DNA of 64,000 nucleotides from Amia ocellicauda (GCF_036373705.1 NW_027102659.1:682001-746000); one strand, 5' to 3'; shown: positions 29,995-42,947, numbered from the stretch's first letter. The notes: a model not told the origin generated them from the sequence alone. Numbers and translations: made by a program.

Positions 29995-30113
29995 GTTGAA
30001 GAAGCGGGATGTTTCAGATGCTGAGAATTAAAGAGGTATTGCCTAAAAGCAGCGCGGGTTCTTAAATAGAGAGGAGAGTTTCGGGGCGTTGCCTTCAGAG
30101 GGGTGGGGGTATT

Positions 30114-30297
30114 TATGGGTGGCCTTGTTGTTCAGGGTTTTATGGGTGTACACTTTCTGACGGATATGACGTAGGAATAATTAAGGAAATAACTCTACCT
30201 AAAATCACGCCCCCCAATTATGACGTAGGAATATTAATAAGCTTAGGGCATACGTCATAACAAAATAGGCCGCGCCCAAAAAACCCTACTATCTACT
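30114..30297. repeat. right terminal inverted repeat, copy B
   Basis: 184 bp, matching the other right repeats and inversely the left repeat of C. It is followed by CTTATG (30298-30303) of the satellite. Confidence 0.92.
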
Positions 30298-30910
30298 CTT
30301 ATGTAGTTGAAGGCGCAGTATAGCTCTGATAGTCTGGTGGTGACGGAAGACCACCAGCCGTTTGAACAAGCCATTCAGCATCACCTTGTTGGGCTAAGTG
30401 CAGGCACTGTCAGAGCGCAGGGCGTCCTGCCTTTGAAAGAGTTTCCAAAGTGTCCTGATGTGCCCTTTAGCAATGCCAAACAGGTCTGTGAAAATGGCAT
30501 CCTTTCGCGGCACTTCAGACGCCATCTCACAGTCTAACCGACCTGAATCGCCACAGCCCGTTTTACCAGCAGGCTTCAACAGTAACCGTTCGAAGCAAGA
30601 AGCGGCAGTGTCGGTTTCCGTAGCATAGCGTTATCACATACGCCTCACATGCGAAAGGTCCCTGGTTCGAAACTGTGCGGAAACAACCCGCGGTGCACGC
30701 GTGCCAGTGCCGTGTTACCTGTCGCCATCTCTCTGCCCCAAGGCTGGCCATCGTTTTCTCTTCATCGGAGTGGCAAGAAATCCTGACCTTGAGAACAAAC
30801 GATCGCAGAAGGGTAGCTTTGCGAAGCGCTGGAACTGACACTTTTAAAATCGATACATGTTGTTGCTGTTACAATACGACCGTAGCAGGATCAGCGACAT
30901 TGCTGTTACT
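30298..30910. repeat. tRNA-Val satellite array 2
   Basis: Short satellite bridge between the right end of B and the left target duplication of C. It holds the shared hairpin segment, one degenerate tRNA-Val and a CAC-type body ending 'GACATTGCTGTTACT'. Head-to-tail element copies are thus separated by only one chimeric satellite unit here. Confidence 0.85.
30614..30685 (+). tRNA. tRNA-Val (CAC) pseudogene
   Basis: 72 nt, one base short in the D-arm. Altered D-arm (TAGCATAGCG), anticodon arm (ATACGCCTCACATGCGA) and T-stem (GGTTCGAAACTGTG). Acceptor stem still pairs. The unit looks like a fusion of AAC-type upstream and CAC-type downstream modules. Confidence 0.7.
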
Positions 30911-30916
30911 CTTATG
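30911..30916. other. target site duplication, left of copy C
   Basis: CTTATG, repeated at 46552-46557 on the other side of copy C. The uninterrupted satellite reads TTACT-CTTATG-TAGTTG, so this is a true 6-bp duplication, the length expected for Polintons. Confidence 0.92.
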
Positions 30917-31100
30917 AGTAGATAGTAGGGTTTTTTGGGCGCGGCCTATTTTGTTATGACGTATGCCCTAAGCTTATTAATATTCCTACGTCATAATTGG
31001 GGGGCGTGATTTTAGGTAGAGTTATATCCTTAATTATTCCTACGTCATATCCGTCAGAAAGTGTACACCCATAAAACCCTGAACAACAAGGCCGCCCATA
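30917..31100. repeat. left terminal inverted repeat, copy C
   Basis: 184 bp, inverse of 46368-46551. It starts with AG as usual in Polintons and contains three TGACGTA/TACGTCA sites (first at 30957-30963). Confidence 0.95.
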
Positions 31101-31792
31101 TCCTGTTGTTCTTGTTGTTCTTGTTGGTCAACTGTAGAGTGTGAATGGGTCGGCTCTTCCTGTAGTGGTTGGGGGTCTTTTTTAAATATACATGTAATGG
31201 TTTAGTAAATCTAAACCGTTATAAGATCAACAAGTTCTGTTGTCTGTAATGGTCCCAGGTCTTAACAATGCCAGTTTTGAATAGTGCGTTTATCATATTC
31301 ACACTGTCTCTGTCTGTCTCTCTCTCTCTCTCGCCCAATCATTTTATAAGATCAACAAGTTCTGTTGTCTGTTATGATCCCAGGTCCTAACAATGCCTGT
31401 TTTGCATAGGGTTCTTATGTTATCCACACTGTATCTGGCTCTGTCTCTCCCCTCAAATTTAATTAAAAATAAAATTAAAAAAGAGGGTGTGTGTGTGGGT
31501 GTTTGTGTGTATAGGTTAATTGTTTTTGTAAAACAAAAACAAAAAAAGCTGTGGTTAAATTTTATCTCTCACATAATGTGTTCAGTCGTTTTACTTAAAT
31601 ACATTCTAGGGTCTTAAAGCTCATAAGAGTTAGACTTAAGATAAGGATATGCTTTTAAGGTATTTTAGCAGTCTCAATCCCTGATGATAAGGAATCGTTT
31701 AAAAAATAAAAACAACTGATCACTCAATGCTAAATAGATCACAACACTCAAGGCTAAATCACTCACACCATGGGGGGCGGGGGTGGGCTCAG
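31101..31792. other. subterminal left region found only in copy C
   Basis: Non-coding in my reading. It holds a short GTTCTT-rich stretch (31103-31128), a (TC)n run near 31308-31333, GT-rich low complexity near 31485-31510 and a 125-base direct duplication (listed separately). B and E begin just after this region, so no second copy exists in the window for comparison. Confidence 0.6.
31221..31453 (+). repeat. 125-base tandem duplication
   Basis: Two units begin with ATAAGATCAACAAGTTCTG at 31221 and 31346. The second is diverged and slightly shorter. Both end in a CT-rich tract, so slippage near the (TC)n run is a likely origin. Confidence 0.8.
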
Positions 31793-32366
31793 ACAACAGT
31801 ACGTATGGCGTGTGGTATCAAAACATTCAGAATACTTTTAACCTATATAATTTATAAGCTTTGTAAAATAAACCCAAATATCTCTTTTGCGGGGATAAAC
31901 GCTGTTCTGAGTAGTTTGTGACTTGTTTAATACCAAACAAAGCATCGCTATAAAAAAAAAAAAAAAAAATCACTGTAAAAGCGCTAGTTATTTTAGATCT
32001 TTATAGTTATTTTCTTGGCTCAGGTTGTTTATTAGCGCTTATAAAGGCCTGAAATATTCTTAGTGGTTGTTGACTATAGGTCTTGATGCTTAAAAATGTT
32101 TTTTGAGAGACCAAAAGGTTCTAATAAAAGTTTAGAGTAGAGAGGAGAGAGATCGTCTCCATCTTGGTTTCTATTTGAAATTTGATGCAGTGTCATTTTA
32201 TTGGTTGGTTTTGATATGTTAATTGGTAACAGGGCGGCACAAAGGCCAGACCAGAACAATGCCTTACAAGCAGATCCGGCATGTGGCCATCAGTATAAGT
32301 ATGAAGGTCTGGTCTTCAGCTCGACAGACTCACACTGACCTTTCGATTTAAAACTAAAGATCAACA
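31793..32366. other. left non-coding region of copy C
   Basis: Counterpart of 14756-15328, with the same poly-A tract (near 31952-31968) and TATAAA (about 32040). No supported gene. Confidence 0.6.
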
Positions 32367-34376
32367 ATGTCCGGAAACAACATCAGCGACTTCGATTTAA
32401 ACGAGTTTTTAGGCAAGTCTTCAGATTATTTTCATTGACTCAGAGCGTCATCTGTTTTAAGTTCTGTAAAATTATTTTTCAGCCAGTCAACAGGAGTTAA
32501 TTCCCAACGCTGAGGAGATCATCTGGAACAACGACGTAAGATTTTTGTGTTTGCGCTCATGGGTTCTTATGTATGGGTGTGTGTGGTTTTGAAGCGGCTC
32601 ATTAGAGTTATGAAAACGTTTTAATATATATTAATGCCGGTCTCGTTAATTACACAGAAACTATCGAAAGGCCTGTGATTAATGTCTCCGAGGATCGACC
32701 AAGAGAAGTGGTTGTCCCTAGACAGGCTGTCTGCCGACCGGGTAAGAACTAAACCCCTGTTTGTTTGTATAACGTTTCTGTAAGATGTTTGAGTCCAGTT
32801 TTGTTAATTTTAAAAAATTATCCTGTCTAGCAGTATTAAGAAACGTGGTTCGAGACAACGAAAGGCCTTCCACATCGAGGGCTTGTTTCGTTTTACCTTC
32901 GAGAACCGTAACCTTTCAAGAATCTGAAAGGCCGTCAGCCCCGGTATCTGATAGCTGTGAGTATATATCTGCAGCCTGTAAGAGGTTAAAGCTTTTTATA
33001 AAGCGGTGTGGTTAAAGGTTAAACATGTCTCTTACATTCACAGCGGTGCAAAAAGCTAAACCAGCCGAAAAACATAAGAAACGATTATTCTGTGGAGGTA
33101 AGTAAGATCTTTCAAACTTTAATGTTTTTAAAAGGGCTTTGTTTTGCCCGTTGGGGGCTAATATTTAAGCGATGGGTGACCGTTTCCTGTAGGGCGGGGG
33201 GTTCTGGGAAAGATCTTTAGAAGTCCGGACAGGTCTAGGCTTGTTTCTGGGGAACGTGTTTAGAAATGACCGATTGCCGTACCGTCTGGTTAGGAAGTAA
33301 AGCCGTCCGAAAGGGTTTAGTAAGTTGTTTGGCTTATCTCCCGCTATTATACTTCTGTTTTAAAGTGGTTGTAGGAAAAGGCTTGAAGGTGTTCATTGTA
33401 TTTAATATTTAAACAGATCGTGAAAACGTTTGTGAAACAGGAAGTCCCGGGATCAGGAAGCGTTTACACTTGGAAGGTTCGTTTAAAAATGAAATGTTGT
33501 TGTGTGTGTGTGTGTTTTATTAACAATATTTCAGTTTTTAAAGAAACATTTAAGAAACAGTTTATTTACAGCGGCTTCTCTGTTTTACATTTATTATCAA
33601 GTCCTAATAAATATATTGTCTGTAAATAATAAGGCGTTGTAGTGAATGTCTAAGGCTATTTTCAAAGGTCTAAAAAAGCTAAAGGTTTTGAATGTCCTGG
33701 ACATGTTGTTTTAAGTTTGATTTCTGTCGCCGTTTAAAGATGTAAATGTAATGTATATTTTTATTCTTCCCAAGACTCTTGGGATAGTCATTCTGTGGAT
33801 GAGCTATTGAGGACAATTACCCCGTCTAAGTGGGATCAAACATCTTCCCCGGTGAGATCACCGAGAGGATCCCCCACGGTGGTCTTGGAGACACCCCAAC
33901 ATCTACTCAGGCCACAGCCTTCTGGGGGTAATTCAACACCCCAGATTCAGCCCGCCGCATTGTCGGGCGGAACAAATACAGGCATCCAACAACCTCAGGG
34001 GTCGCCGTCAGTCAGGGCTGACACACCACCCAACGACGGCCTGGTTTCAACATCGTCCCCCCAGACCCGTTTCTTGGCTACAGAAACGCGGAACAGTACC
34101 CCGCGCTTGGCCAGGGTGTAACCGCAAAGGCCTTCTTGGTCTCCGTCCATGAGTATACGCTCGCTCCCTGCCTCCTTCGACCGAGATTTACCGGAGCGAC
34201 CATCCTTTGAAGCTGAGCCAGGCCACCAGCCCCCGGAGCTACTTCCTGAAGGTCGGCATGAGTTGCTACATACTTTGTTACAAAATCAAAGACTTGTGTT
34301 AGTGGGGCAAAACCTGATGATAGAGAGCCAAAACACCCTTATTAATCCCCTTACTAACGAATTGTACCGTATTTAA
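32367..34376 (+). pseudogene. left-end multi-exon gene, copy C (broken)
   Basis: Same arrangement of short blocks with splice consensus as in copy B, starting 'MSGNNISDFDLNEF' at 32367 and leading to the Ser/Pro-rich last exon (about 33777-34376). The first donor appears to be of the GC type (AG-GCAAGT). Broken in this copy. Confidence 0.55.
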
Positions 34377-34559
34377 TGTTTTAATAGACACAAAATGCCT
34401 TACTATTGTGGGTTGTTGGAAAAATATTTTTTTTTTTTAAAAATGTCCTGACTTGGTAAAAGAACTCACAAACTAAAGGATTATGAACAAGCTAGGGCCC
34501 CAAAAAGACCTTCCCGAGAGAACATCCCCGGCCCTGTTGTGAACTCCTCTGATGTCCCA

Positions 34560-35357
34560 ATGAACCTGGAACTATTACAAATGATAAATGATTCAAATAA
34601 CCCCCAATTACCACCGATAGAATGTGAATTAACAGACTTACCGGTGAACCCCGACCTGTTACAGATGGTCAATGATCTAAATAACCACCTCCCACCGGTA
34701 GCGCTTATAGAGGTTCACCCCCTAGTTCACCCCGATTTGTTTGAAATGGTGGAGGCTTTGGAGGAGCTACCCCTACCAAATTCTGCCCCTATTATAAATG
34801 ATTTGAGACAATTAGAACACAGGATGGCGGCAGAAGCAGCCATCACTATAGAGGAGGGTATTGACATTAACCGGTTGGATATCTTTGAAGGACTTTTACA
34901 GGCTTTAAATGAGCCTCCTCAAAAAGGGGGTTTTGTAGATGTCAGCAGTGGGGGTGTTCGGAATGTGGAGGGTTCTGAGACTGATAAGGCTGTGGAGGAC
35001 ATGCTCTGTGAGAATGTAGGGGGTGAAGGCTTGGTTCAAAATGATGATGTGTCCAAGAGTACCAGTGATCCCGTGATTATAGATAGACCGGCCTATAACA
35101 ATTTTGAAATGATTCAGCGTTTTACTTTTGCAGAACTTTTAAATTGTGACAATTATGCAGAAATATTTGTCAACATACACGAGGCCTTGCAGAAAATGCT
35201 TGAACAGGTTGCTGAAAGGGTCAGACCTCGAGATGTTGTACAGTTAGAACTCAGAGGGGATGATTTGTTTAGCAACCTATCTGTAATGCTGAGTGGAGAT
35301 AATTTAGATGTCTGGCTAAAATCGAAGCGTTATTGCAAAGTAACGCAGCCATCTTAG
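34560..35357 (+). CDS. LLQM-repeat protein, copy C
   Basis: Open frame collinear with 17553-18350, with the three internal repeats kept. The ATG is placed at 34560 by analogy. Scattered amino-acid differences from B (e.g. in the second half) show the two copies have diverged slightly. Confidence 0.6.
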   Translation: MNLELLQMINDSNNPQLPPIECELTDLPVNPDLLQMVNDLNNHLPPVALIEVHPLVHPDLFEMVEALEELPLPNSAPIINDLRQLEHRMAAEAAITIEEGIDINRLDIFEGLLQALNEPPQKGGFVDVSSGGVRNVEGSETDKAVEDMLCENVGGEGLVQNDDVSKSTSDPVIIDRPAYNNFEMIQRFTFAELLNCDNYAEIFVNIHEALQKMLEQVAERVRPRDVVQLELRGDDLFSNLSVMLSGDNLDVWLKSKRYCKVTQPS

Positions 35358-38300
35358 CTGATGAAAGTCTGTCTCTGGTAATGAATGTGGTTCATAACCC
35401 TGAGGGTGGGGCGCTTAGAAGACTGTCGAAATGCTTGAAGAACAACATAATTAGGACCAAGCTCAGGCAATTAGTGGTGAGTTCCAGTGGGGACAATAAG
35501 CTCTGTTTTGCTTACAGTTTAATAAAACTACTCACCCCCGACATGCCTGAACCCCAAGCTCTGCAAGAGGCTTTAATGCTTCATCAGAGGGCCGGCTTAA
35601 ACTCTCAACAGATGGTTGCCTTTTCAGACATCACCAAGTTTGAGGAGTTGTTGTCTTTAAAAATTGTTGTGTGGTACCGTTGTGAGGTAAAGGAAGTATT
35701 TGTGAAATTTCAGACACATCCTGAAACCCATACACAGACACTGTTTCTCTTCCTAAGTGATAGTCATTACTATGGAATAAAGAGTTTGACGGCTTTTTTG
35801 GGTTGTTTGTATGTTTGTCATTGGTGTTATAAGGCCTTCAATGATAAGCTTAAGCACCGCTGTGACGGTTACTGTAACGTCTGTTTCAATCCGCAATGTC
35901 GTAAGGGTTTGGCCCCTACCATCCGATGTAAAGATTGCTTAAGGATTTGTCTCTCAGCGTTCTGTTTTTCCGAGCATAAGGTACAGAGGGCGCTGCTGAG
36001 GGGGTTAAAAAATTGAGTTATTGTGATCAAACTAAATATTGCCCGCAGTGTTGCCTCCAGTACCGTTTTCATGAGATAAAACCACACAAATGTCTGGAGC
36101 CGAGATGCAGGATCTGTAATGCTGATTTAACCCCGGGGTCCGAACACCAGTGCTTTATTCAGCCGGTTAAAAAGGAGCCGCCGCACAACCGGTATGTCTT
36201 TTTTGCTTTTGAATGCCGGCAAGAAAACGGGGTCCACGTTGCTAATTATATACACTGTATTGACATGTTGGATCGTGAGTGGTCAGCTAGCGGTGAGAGT
36301 TGTGTCAGGGATTTACGCGGTATCGCGGTCCAAAATACCTCAATTACACATTTATTGCCCACAATGCTAAGGGTTATGATTCTTACATTTTGATGAAGTA
36401 TCTGGTGGAAAATGGGGTGACCCCAAAAATAATAGCTCAGGGTGACAAGATCATGTGTTTCACCGACGAAGCTTTCAACTAACGTTACATAGACTCGTTA
36501 AATTTCCTCCCCATGAAATTGAGCGCTTTGCCTAAGGCTCTGGGTTTTGAGGCTCAGAAGAAAGGTTGGTTCTGCCATTTTTTTAATACTCTGGACACTC
36601 AAAATTATCGAGGGTCCTACCTGCCCGCCTCTTATTATGGGGTTGATACTATGATGTCTCATGAGAGGGAGGAATTCTTTAAATGGTACAATACGGTTAA
36701 GGGAGGTGTTTTTGATTACCGAGAAGAGATGGCCGCTTATTGTAAAAATGATGTGGTGATCCTTAAAGAAGCCTGTGTGCGTTTCCGCGCCGAGGTTATC
36801 AACACATCGGGTCTCGACCCTTTGCAAAGTGTGACCATAGCGTCTCTCTGCATGAAAATGTATCGGTCCAATTTCTTGCAGAAAATCACTATAGCGGTCA
36901 CCACTTCTGACAACTATCGTGCTAGACAAAATAACTTTTCGACTGTCTCCATACAGTGGCTGGAATACCTGAGTGCCCGGGATAACATCTTCATCAGACA
37001 TGCTTTAAATCAAGGGGAAGTAAAAATGGGGCCTTACTACTTAGACGGTTTTAGCGACGTGTCCGGGCGGCGTACCGCTTATGAGTTTGCAGGTTGTATT
37101 TACCATGGCTGTCCTCAGTGCTTCGACCCAAACACCTTTAACCCTGTAACACAAAAACTCTGCGGTGATATGTACTATGATTTCCAGGAACGAATTGAAA
37201 CTTTAAAAAACACCTATGGTTTGAACGTGCTGGTGATTTGGGAACACGAGTGGACGACCCTGAAGCAACAGGATGCGGGGGTACAACGGTTTATGGAAAC
37301 CTTGGACTTTCCTGAACGTCTAGAGCCCCGGGATGCGTTATTTGGGGGTCGTACCAATGCCCTCTGTTTACATTATGAGGTAAAGGAGGGTGAGAGAGTA
37401 GATTACTATGATTTCACCAGTCTGTACCCTTATGTCAACAAGACCAAAATGTACCCGATGGGGCGTCCAACCATTGTTTATCGTGACTTTCTCGAAATCG
37501 GACATTACTTTGGTTTGATCAAAGTCACCATGTACCCTCCTCGCGAGCTGTTCTTACCCGTGTTGCCTTACAGGTGTTCGGGAAAATTGATGTTCCCTCT
37601 GTGTAGAACGTGTGTGGAAACTGAAAATCAAACTACCTCTTGTCTGCACAGTGATGAAGAGAGAGCGCTGACGGGTGTCTGGTGTAGCATTGAGCTTGAC
37701 AAGGCGGTGGAGAAAGGTTACAGAGTCGGTAAGGTGTATGAGGTTTGGCATTTTTCTGAAAAACCTGATACTCTTTTTGCTGATTACATTATGACCCATC
37801 TGAAAGGGAAACAGGAGGCATCGGGCTATCCCTCATGGTGTGTTGACTCCGCGGCCAAAGAGCAATACGTTCAGCAATATTTTGAAAAGGAAGGGATCCG
37901 TCTAGAGCCGGGGAACATAACTGTAAACCCCGCCAAGAGACAAATGTCCAAACTGATTTTAAACAGTCTGTGGGGTAAGTTTGGGGAAAGAAATTACCGT
38001 CTAAACACAACCTTGATTAAAACCCCTGAACAGTTTATAGAATTTATGTTTTCCAAACAACATGCAGTATCACACTTTCAATTCTTAAATGACCACGTGG
38101 CACAGGTCCAGTGGAGGGCCCCTAAAGATTTCCCCACCAAACAGGGGAACGTTAATGTTTTCATAGCGGTTTTTACCACGGCTTACGCCCGGCTTGAACT
38201 GTACAACTTAATGGATCAGTTGCAGGAACGCACACTCTATCATGATTCTGACTCTGTAATCTTTGTCACCAGGCCAGGGGATTGGGTCCCTCCCCTCGGG

Positions 38301-38662
38301 GACTACCTTGGGGAGTTAACGAGCGAACTAGATCCTCAGGACCACATAGTGGAGTTTGTTTCAGGGGGTCCTAAGACGCATACAGAACGGCTGCGGGTAA
38401 GACCTGTATGAAAGTTAAGGGTTTCACTCTGAACCATTGTAACAACAAGCTCATTAACATCAAGTCTCTGACGACCCTGGTAGAAAGTTTTGTAACCGAG
38501 AAAGACGCGCCTCCTCGTGAGATTATTACAGCCGGAAATCAGATCTATCGCAATAAAAAGGAGTACACGTTGGAAAATAGATCACTAAACAAACGGTTCA
38601 GGGTGGTGTACAATAAAGGAGTGTTGAAGACTGATTATACCACTCTGCCTTATGGATATTAG
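35333..38662 (+). pseudogene. family B DNA polymerase, copy C (broken)
   Basis: Longest N-terminal stretch in the window (35333-36016): 'CYKAFNDKLKHRC' followed by four further Cys pairs, indicating two or more zinc-binding knuckles before the exonuclease domain. A 632-residue open stretch (36513-38411) carries the palm motifs 'DFTSLYP' and 'NSLWGKFG'. Broken. Confidence 0.92.
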
Positions 38663-39323
38663 CGGTGGTTTTGATAACAGACTTCAACACCCTTTCTCCT
38701 GTATTATAGCTGGTCCCTCCAATTCGGGGAAGAGCTATCTTATAAGGAACATCATAGAAGATGTGGACGCAACCGTGTCCCAAGCTCTTGACAACATAGT
38801 GTGGTGTTACTCTTGCTGGCAACCTCTCTACGATGATTTGGCTTCGAAAAAAAATAATCTGAAATTTGTGCAAGGTCTCCCCGCCTCGTTGTAAGACGAT
38901 GACTTGTTCCCGCCCGGTCAAACTAACCTAGTGATCCTTGATGACCTGATGGAGCAGGCCGGTGACAACAGTGAAGTGGAAAAAGCTTTCACAAAGTACA
39001 CTCATCATAGGAATTTAAGTATTCTTTATTTAGTTCAAAATCTATTTTTTCAAGGTAAAAAAAGCCGCACTATTAATTTAAATGCCAATTATATAATTCT
39101 TTTTAAAAACCCCAGAGATAAACTACAGGTCACCGTCTTGGCTCGTCAAATGTACCCTAACCAGACCAAGTTCTTTTTGGAGGCATTTGAGGATGCCACC
39201 AAAAAACCCTACGGGTACTTGATTGCGGACTTAAAAGCACAAACCCCAGAAGACTTTCGCCTCAGAACAGGTTTGTGCCCGCCCGATTGGCCGGCAGTGT
39301 ATGTGCTAAAGAAAAGGAAATAA
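38652..39323 (+). pseudogene. FtsK/HerA (A32-like) packaging ATPase, copy C (broken)
   Basis: P-loop 'GPSNSGKSYLI' and Walker B 'NLVILDDL' both visible. Broken in this copy, open in A and B. Confidence 0.88.
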
Positions 39324-39329
39324 ATAAGA

Positions 39330-39665
39330 ATGTCTGTTCGGATTAAAAGAAATCTGCCACTTTTGCAAATGTTATTTGAGGGGAGCCTGCGCCATAGGAA
39401 AGCTGTGCTGGCAGGGGCCCCCTCGGATTTGATCGAGACCATGTGTGAAATAGCTTTTAACATCTTACACGGTAATATACCCCTAACCCCTTCTTAACAT
39501 TCTAAACTCAAAAAACAAAAAGCGGTTATCAAGATCATCGCTAATAAGAAGTATTCTATTAAAAGAAAAAGAAAGAAGATTAATCAAACCAGGGGTTTTA
39601 TAGGACCGCTGTTGAGCATAGCCGTGCCTTTCCTAACCAGTCTTCTAGCTTCCAGAGTGGGTTAA
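39330..39665 (+). pseudogene. small basic protein, copy C (broken)
   Basis: Collinear with 22307-22642; Lys/Arg cluster and hydrophobic tail are recognisable. Broken. Confidence 0.65.
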
Positions 39666-39667
39666 TA

Positions 39668-40411
39668 ATGGAATATGCTCAGAAAATGTTTTTGATCCCT
39701 CAGGAGCAGCTTGAGAAACTGAGAAAAAATGTTGTCGGGCAAGAGCCCATTAGACAAACGGCCGAAAACAACCTGGACTCTGAAATGAAAGCTATACAGG
39801 CCAGGGCCGATTTAAATCAGTATTCCAAAGCCCAGTTGTATACCAACACGTTACAGCGTTACCTCCGTCTGGTTAGACAGGGTGAAAAAGATCAAAACAT
39901 TTTAACTTTAACCATGGCCTCTCAAGAAAATGGTTCTGGGGCTGATGCGGGGGGTACGGTTGATAAAGATGTTGCGGTGACCGAACCTGTTGAGAGTTCA
40001 GAGGGAGATGTTGTAACGGATGTTTTGAGAAACATGCCGGCCAGAAGCAGGAGACATGCAGAATATATCCTGCGCAAAATGGTTCAGAAACCGCGGGTAA
40101 CGGCTTGGAATGAACAGGGTGAATTTGTTTTTAAAGGACAACTGATCAAAGGTTCACACATGTTTGATTTGTTGAAGAGTGTCAATAGCACTAATAAGGT
40201 ACCCGAGAGTCGCCGACCTGTAGGCTGGAATGCTTTCCTACAGGCGATGGCCTGTCTGAACATGCCCCAATCCACAGTTCCTAACCAGGAAACGCGACAA
40301 AAAATCCATCTGTGTAAAGAGGTGTAGCCTGATCTGACTCCGATATCTCATTACTCTGACCGTGCTTAGCGACCATCCTCAGGATCTATCCATCGTTGGG
40401 AAGCTTATTAA
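39668..40411 (+). pseudogene. Polinton-type protein of unknown function, copy C (broken)
   Basis: Collinear with 22645-23388. Most of the frame is open and keeps 'MEYAQKMFLIPQEQ' and 'WNEQGEFVFKG'. Broken near its end; poly(A) signal AATAAA at 40541-40546. Confidence 0.68.
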
Positions 40412-40589
40412 TCTCATGTTTTTATTTGTCTCCCCTGTAAATAATGACCCGACAAACAATTTTTTATTTATTTTTTTTTATTTTCAAATGTTGTACATTT
40501 ATTTATAACATAACCCCTGCTTTGTATAAGAATTGTTTTGAATAAAAACAAAACTAATGATTCAAAGGCTGTTTTCATTATTTTTTCAC

Positions 40590-41162
40590 CTTAACACGCA
40601 TGACATCTTTTAAAATCCTCACAAGAACACCCCATCTGTATACATGACTGGCTAGGGTCGTAAGTCATTGTGTTATAAGGGGGGTCCACAGTGTACTGAC
40701 AAACTCTGCCACTTTTTTATCATTTTGGCCTAAATCCTCACTGTACAAGGCCATAATATCGGGGTATGACCTTCCTTTAGATCTATGATATAAGAAAAAC
40801 ACACAGTGCTGACCACAAGTGAAGGTCTGAAGACTTTGTACTTGACGACCGCTGTAAATGGTTTCTTGACAGTTGTTGAGCAGAAAGTTATTGATCTTCC
40901 GAGGGAAAGGTCTGAAATCCGGGGGGTTTCCATAGGAATCAAAAAATTCACCACGGTGGTCCTCCCTTAGATAAATAGCCAGCCAATGTTCTCCGGGCAT
41001 ATTTTTAGGGTGTGTGTTGATTATGTACATTGCAGGTAAATTCTTGATCTTAAATTTAGGTAGCTGATCGCAGGCGTAGACTCCTTGAAACAGTTTCCGT
41101 GAGCCGGCCAGGGCATTCATGATGTGGTTGAGCTCTCTGGTGTTCATTTTAATAATAATCAT
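40590..41162 (-). pseudogene. adenain-like cysteine protease, copy C (broken)
   Basis: Catalytic His and Cys motifs ('GEHWLAIYL', 'CGQHCVFF') present in a 165-residue open stretch; the cysteine-rich tail is not in the same frame. Broken. Confidence 0.85.
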
Positions 41163-42456
41163 ACAGAACGTTTCTCCTCCGATTCACCTCAATAATGTTG
41201 TCAAACACAGCATACACGACCATATTTACAGTGCGTGGTAGAGGCTGCTTGAAACGCATCTCCAAACGCATATTGCCCGTCTTCATCAGTGAAAAATGTT
41301 GTCCACACTCTTCGTCAGGGGTCAGGTTGAAACCGTACAGGGTGTAACCGCTGCAGTATTCCCGGCGATCGATCAGCAGAGTTTGATCCTTGAGATGGCG
41401 ACCCGTAGCCAGTACTACACTGTAATATTCACGAACCGCATTGCCGTTTTCAAAGTCAGGTTGAAAAGGTCTGGATGGAACCTGCACACCATCGACGTAC
41501 AACGCTATAAATTCCGCGTTATAATGTTTAAAGTTAAAAAGGTTCTTGTTGTAAACCCCGGTAAATGCATCATTATCCACGAGACCAATAATAACCTGTT
41601 TTGGGAGCTGTCCTAGAAACAGATTTTCCTGGTTCATCACCCGTGTCCCTGCAGGGATACTGTGGACTTTCATATAGACTCTTTCGATCGGGTACTCGGC
41701 GTTTGCCGTCATTAACGCCTGCGCGTGTCCTAGTTTAACCGCCGGGGAGACGGACACTTTTTTCACAAACAGCGAGGCCGATAATATGGTCAGTTTATAT
41801 TTTTCCGTATCAGGGGTCATCAGACAAAAAGCATTTTTACTACGGATCATTTTAATTTTAATGTCTACCCCGTTGAGCATGAGTTTTTCTTGGAAAAATA
41901 TGTCTGCATGGATATGCCCCATTAGCTCAAAGGTCCTCCCTTCTGTTGAAGAGGCCGTTCTTTTTTGCAAACCCTTATTGAGTCCCTCTGGATCCTTGTC
42001 GTCCATAGCTTCCGAGATGTCTTTGAAGAAAAGGCCGGGGCTGAACTGTTTGCTTAGGGTCTCCTCACTATAATTAAGTTTACACTCCATCATGGCTCTA
42101 TAGGGGTAAGTATTGCTGCTTTGACTAATGAGCCGATCTCCCAGGGTCACATCCACCTGTGAAAACATGGTGGCCACCGGGTAATTGATGACCCCAGCGA
42201 TGGCCGTATTCTCGATTGCATCGCCATCCTAATCAGTCACTTTACAGTTCATTAAAATAAATGTGTTATTCAAATCAATATAATCCTCGCCATTGCCAGC
42301 TATAAAAAACTCCAGAGGGGCCGTGTTTGAAATTGCAGATAGAGGGGGAATCTCTACATATATGATCTTATCTATACTCGTTTGAGTGTATGGAACTGTA
42401 AACAGATCCAGTTCTGATTTGACGCATACTTCCGATAGACTGTGGAAAAAAGACAT
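41149..42456 (-). pseudogene. major capsid protein, copy C (broken)
   Basis: A 342-residue stretch (41149-42177) is open and collinear with copy A; the start 'MSFFHSLSEVCVKSE' is at 42456. Broken between them. Confidence 0.88.
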
Positions 42457-42458
42457 GT

Positions 42459-42946
42459 TTAAAAGATGTATCCTGAGGCTCTATTTTTCTTTCTTTGAGA
42501 CTTTCTTTTTGCAGGTTTTTTCTTGTGCTGCTTCCTTCTCCGAGTGTTTCCACGATATGTTGGAGAATGAGAGATTCTTCGTTTTTTGTTAGCCACGGAT
42601 CTTCGTCGCCCTGGTGGACACATGCTGTTTCTTCTTTTACCCCCCCTCCTCGCCATTACCATGAGACCCGAACCCTCCTGATGCTCATGGCTAGCTGCCC
42701 GGTTCATAACATTGGTGAACACGTCACTAACAATATTTTTAGCCGCTGATTTCAAGTGGGGTCTGGCTATAGCAAAGCCTCTCTTAAGCAGGGGTACGGC
42801 CATTCTAAAGAGACCATGAAAGAGTCCTCCTAGACCGGCGCCATACATTGTGGGGGCTCCTACAAAACCGGGCAAGCCGTTCCATCTTGCATCTTGTAAT
42901 AATCCACATAGGCGCTAGGATCTACATAACCCCTCGAGGTAGCCAT
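42459..42946 (-). pseudogene. pX/pVI-like basic virion protein, copy C (broken)
   Basis: 138-residue basic stretch open, as in B. Probable ATG at 42946; not continuous from there. Confidence 0.68.
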
Positions 42947-42947
42947 T

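Larger units (their letters stand above)
14756..30297 (+). mobile_element. Polinton/Maverick (adintovirus-like) copy B
   Basis: Nearly full gene complement, from the left-end multi-exon gene to the right terminal repeat. The left terminal repeat is absent: the element meets the satellite directly at about 14755/14756, and the same junction recurs in copy E. Broken, with roughly ten interruptions, chiefly in the polymerase, capsid, penton and accessory genes. Young by appearance, because it remains very similar to A, C and D throughout. Confidence 0.93.
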
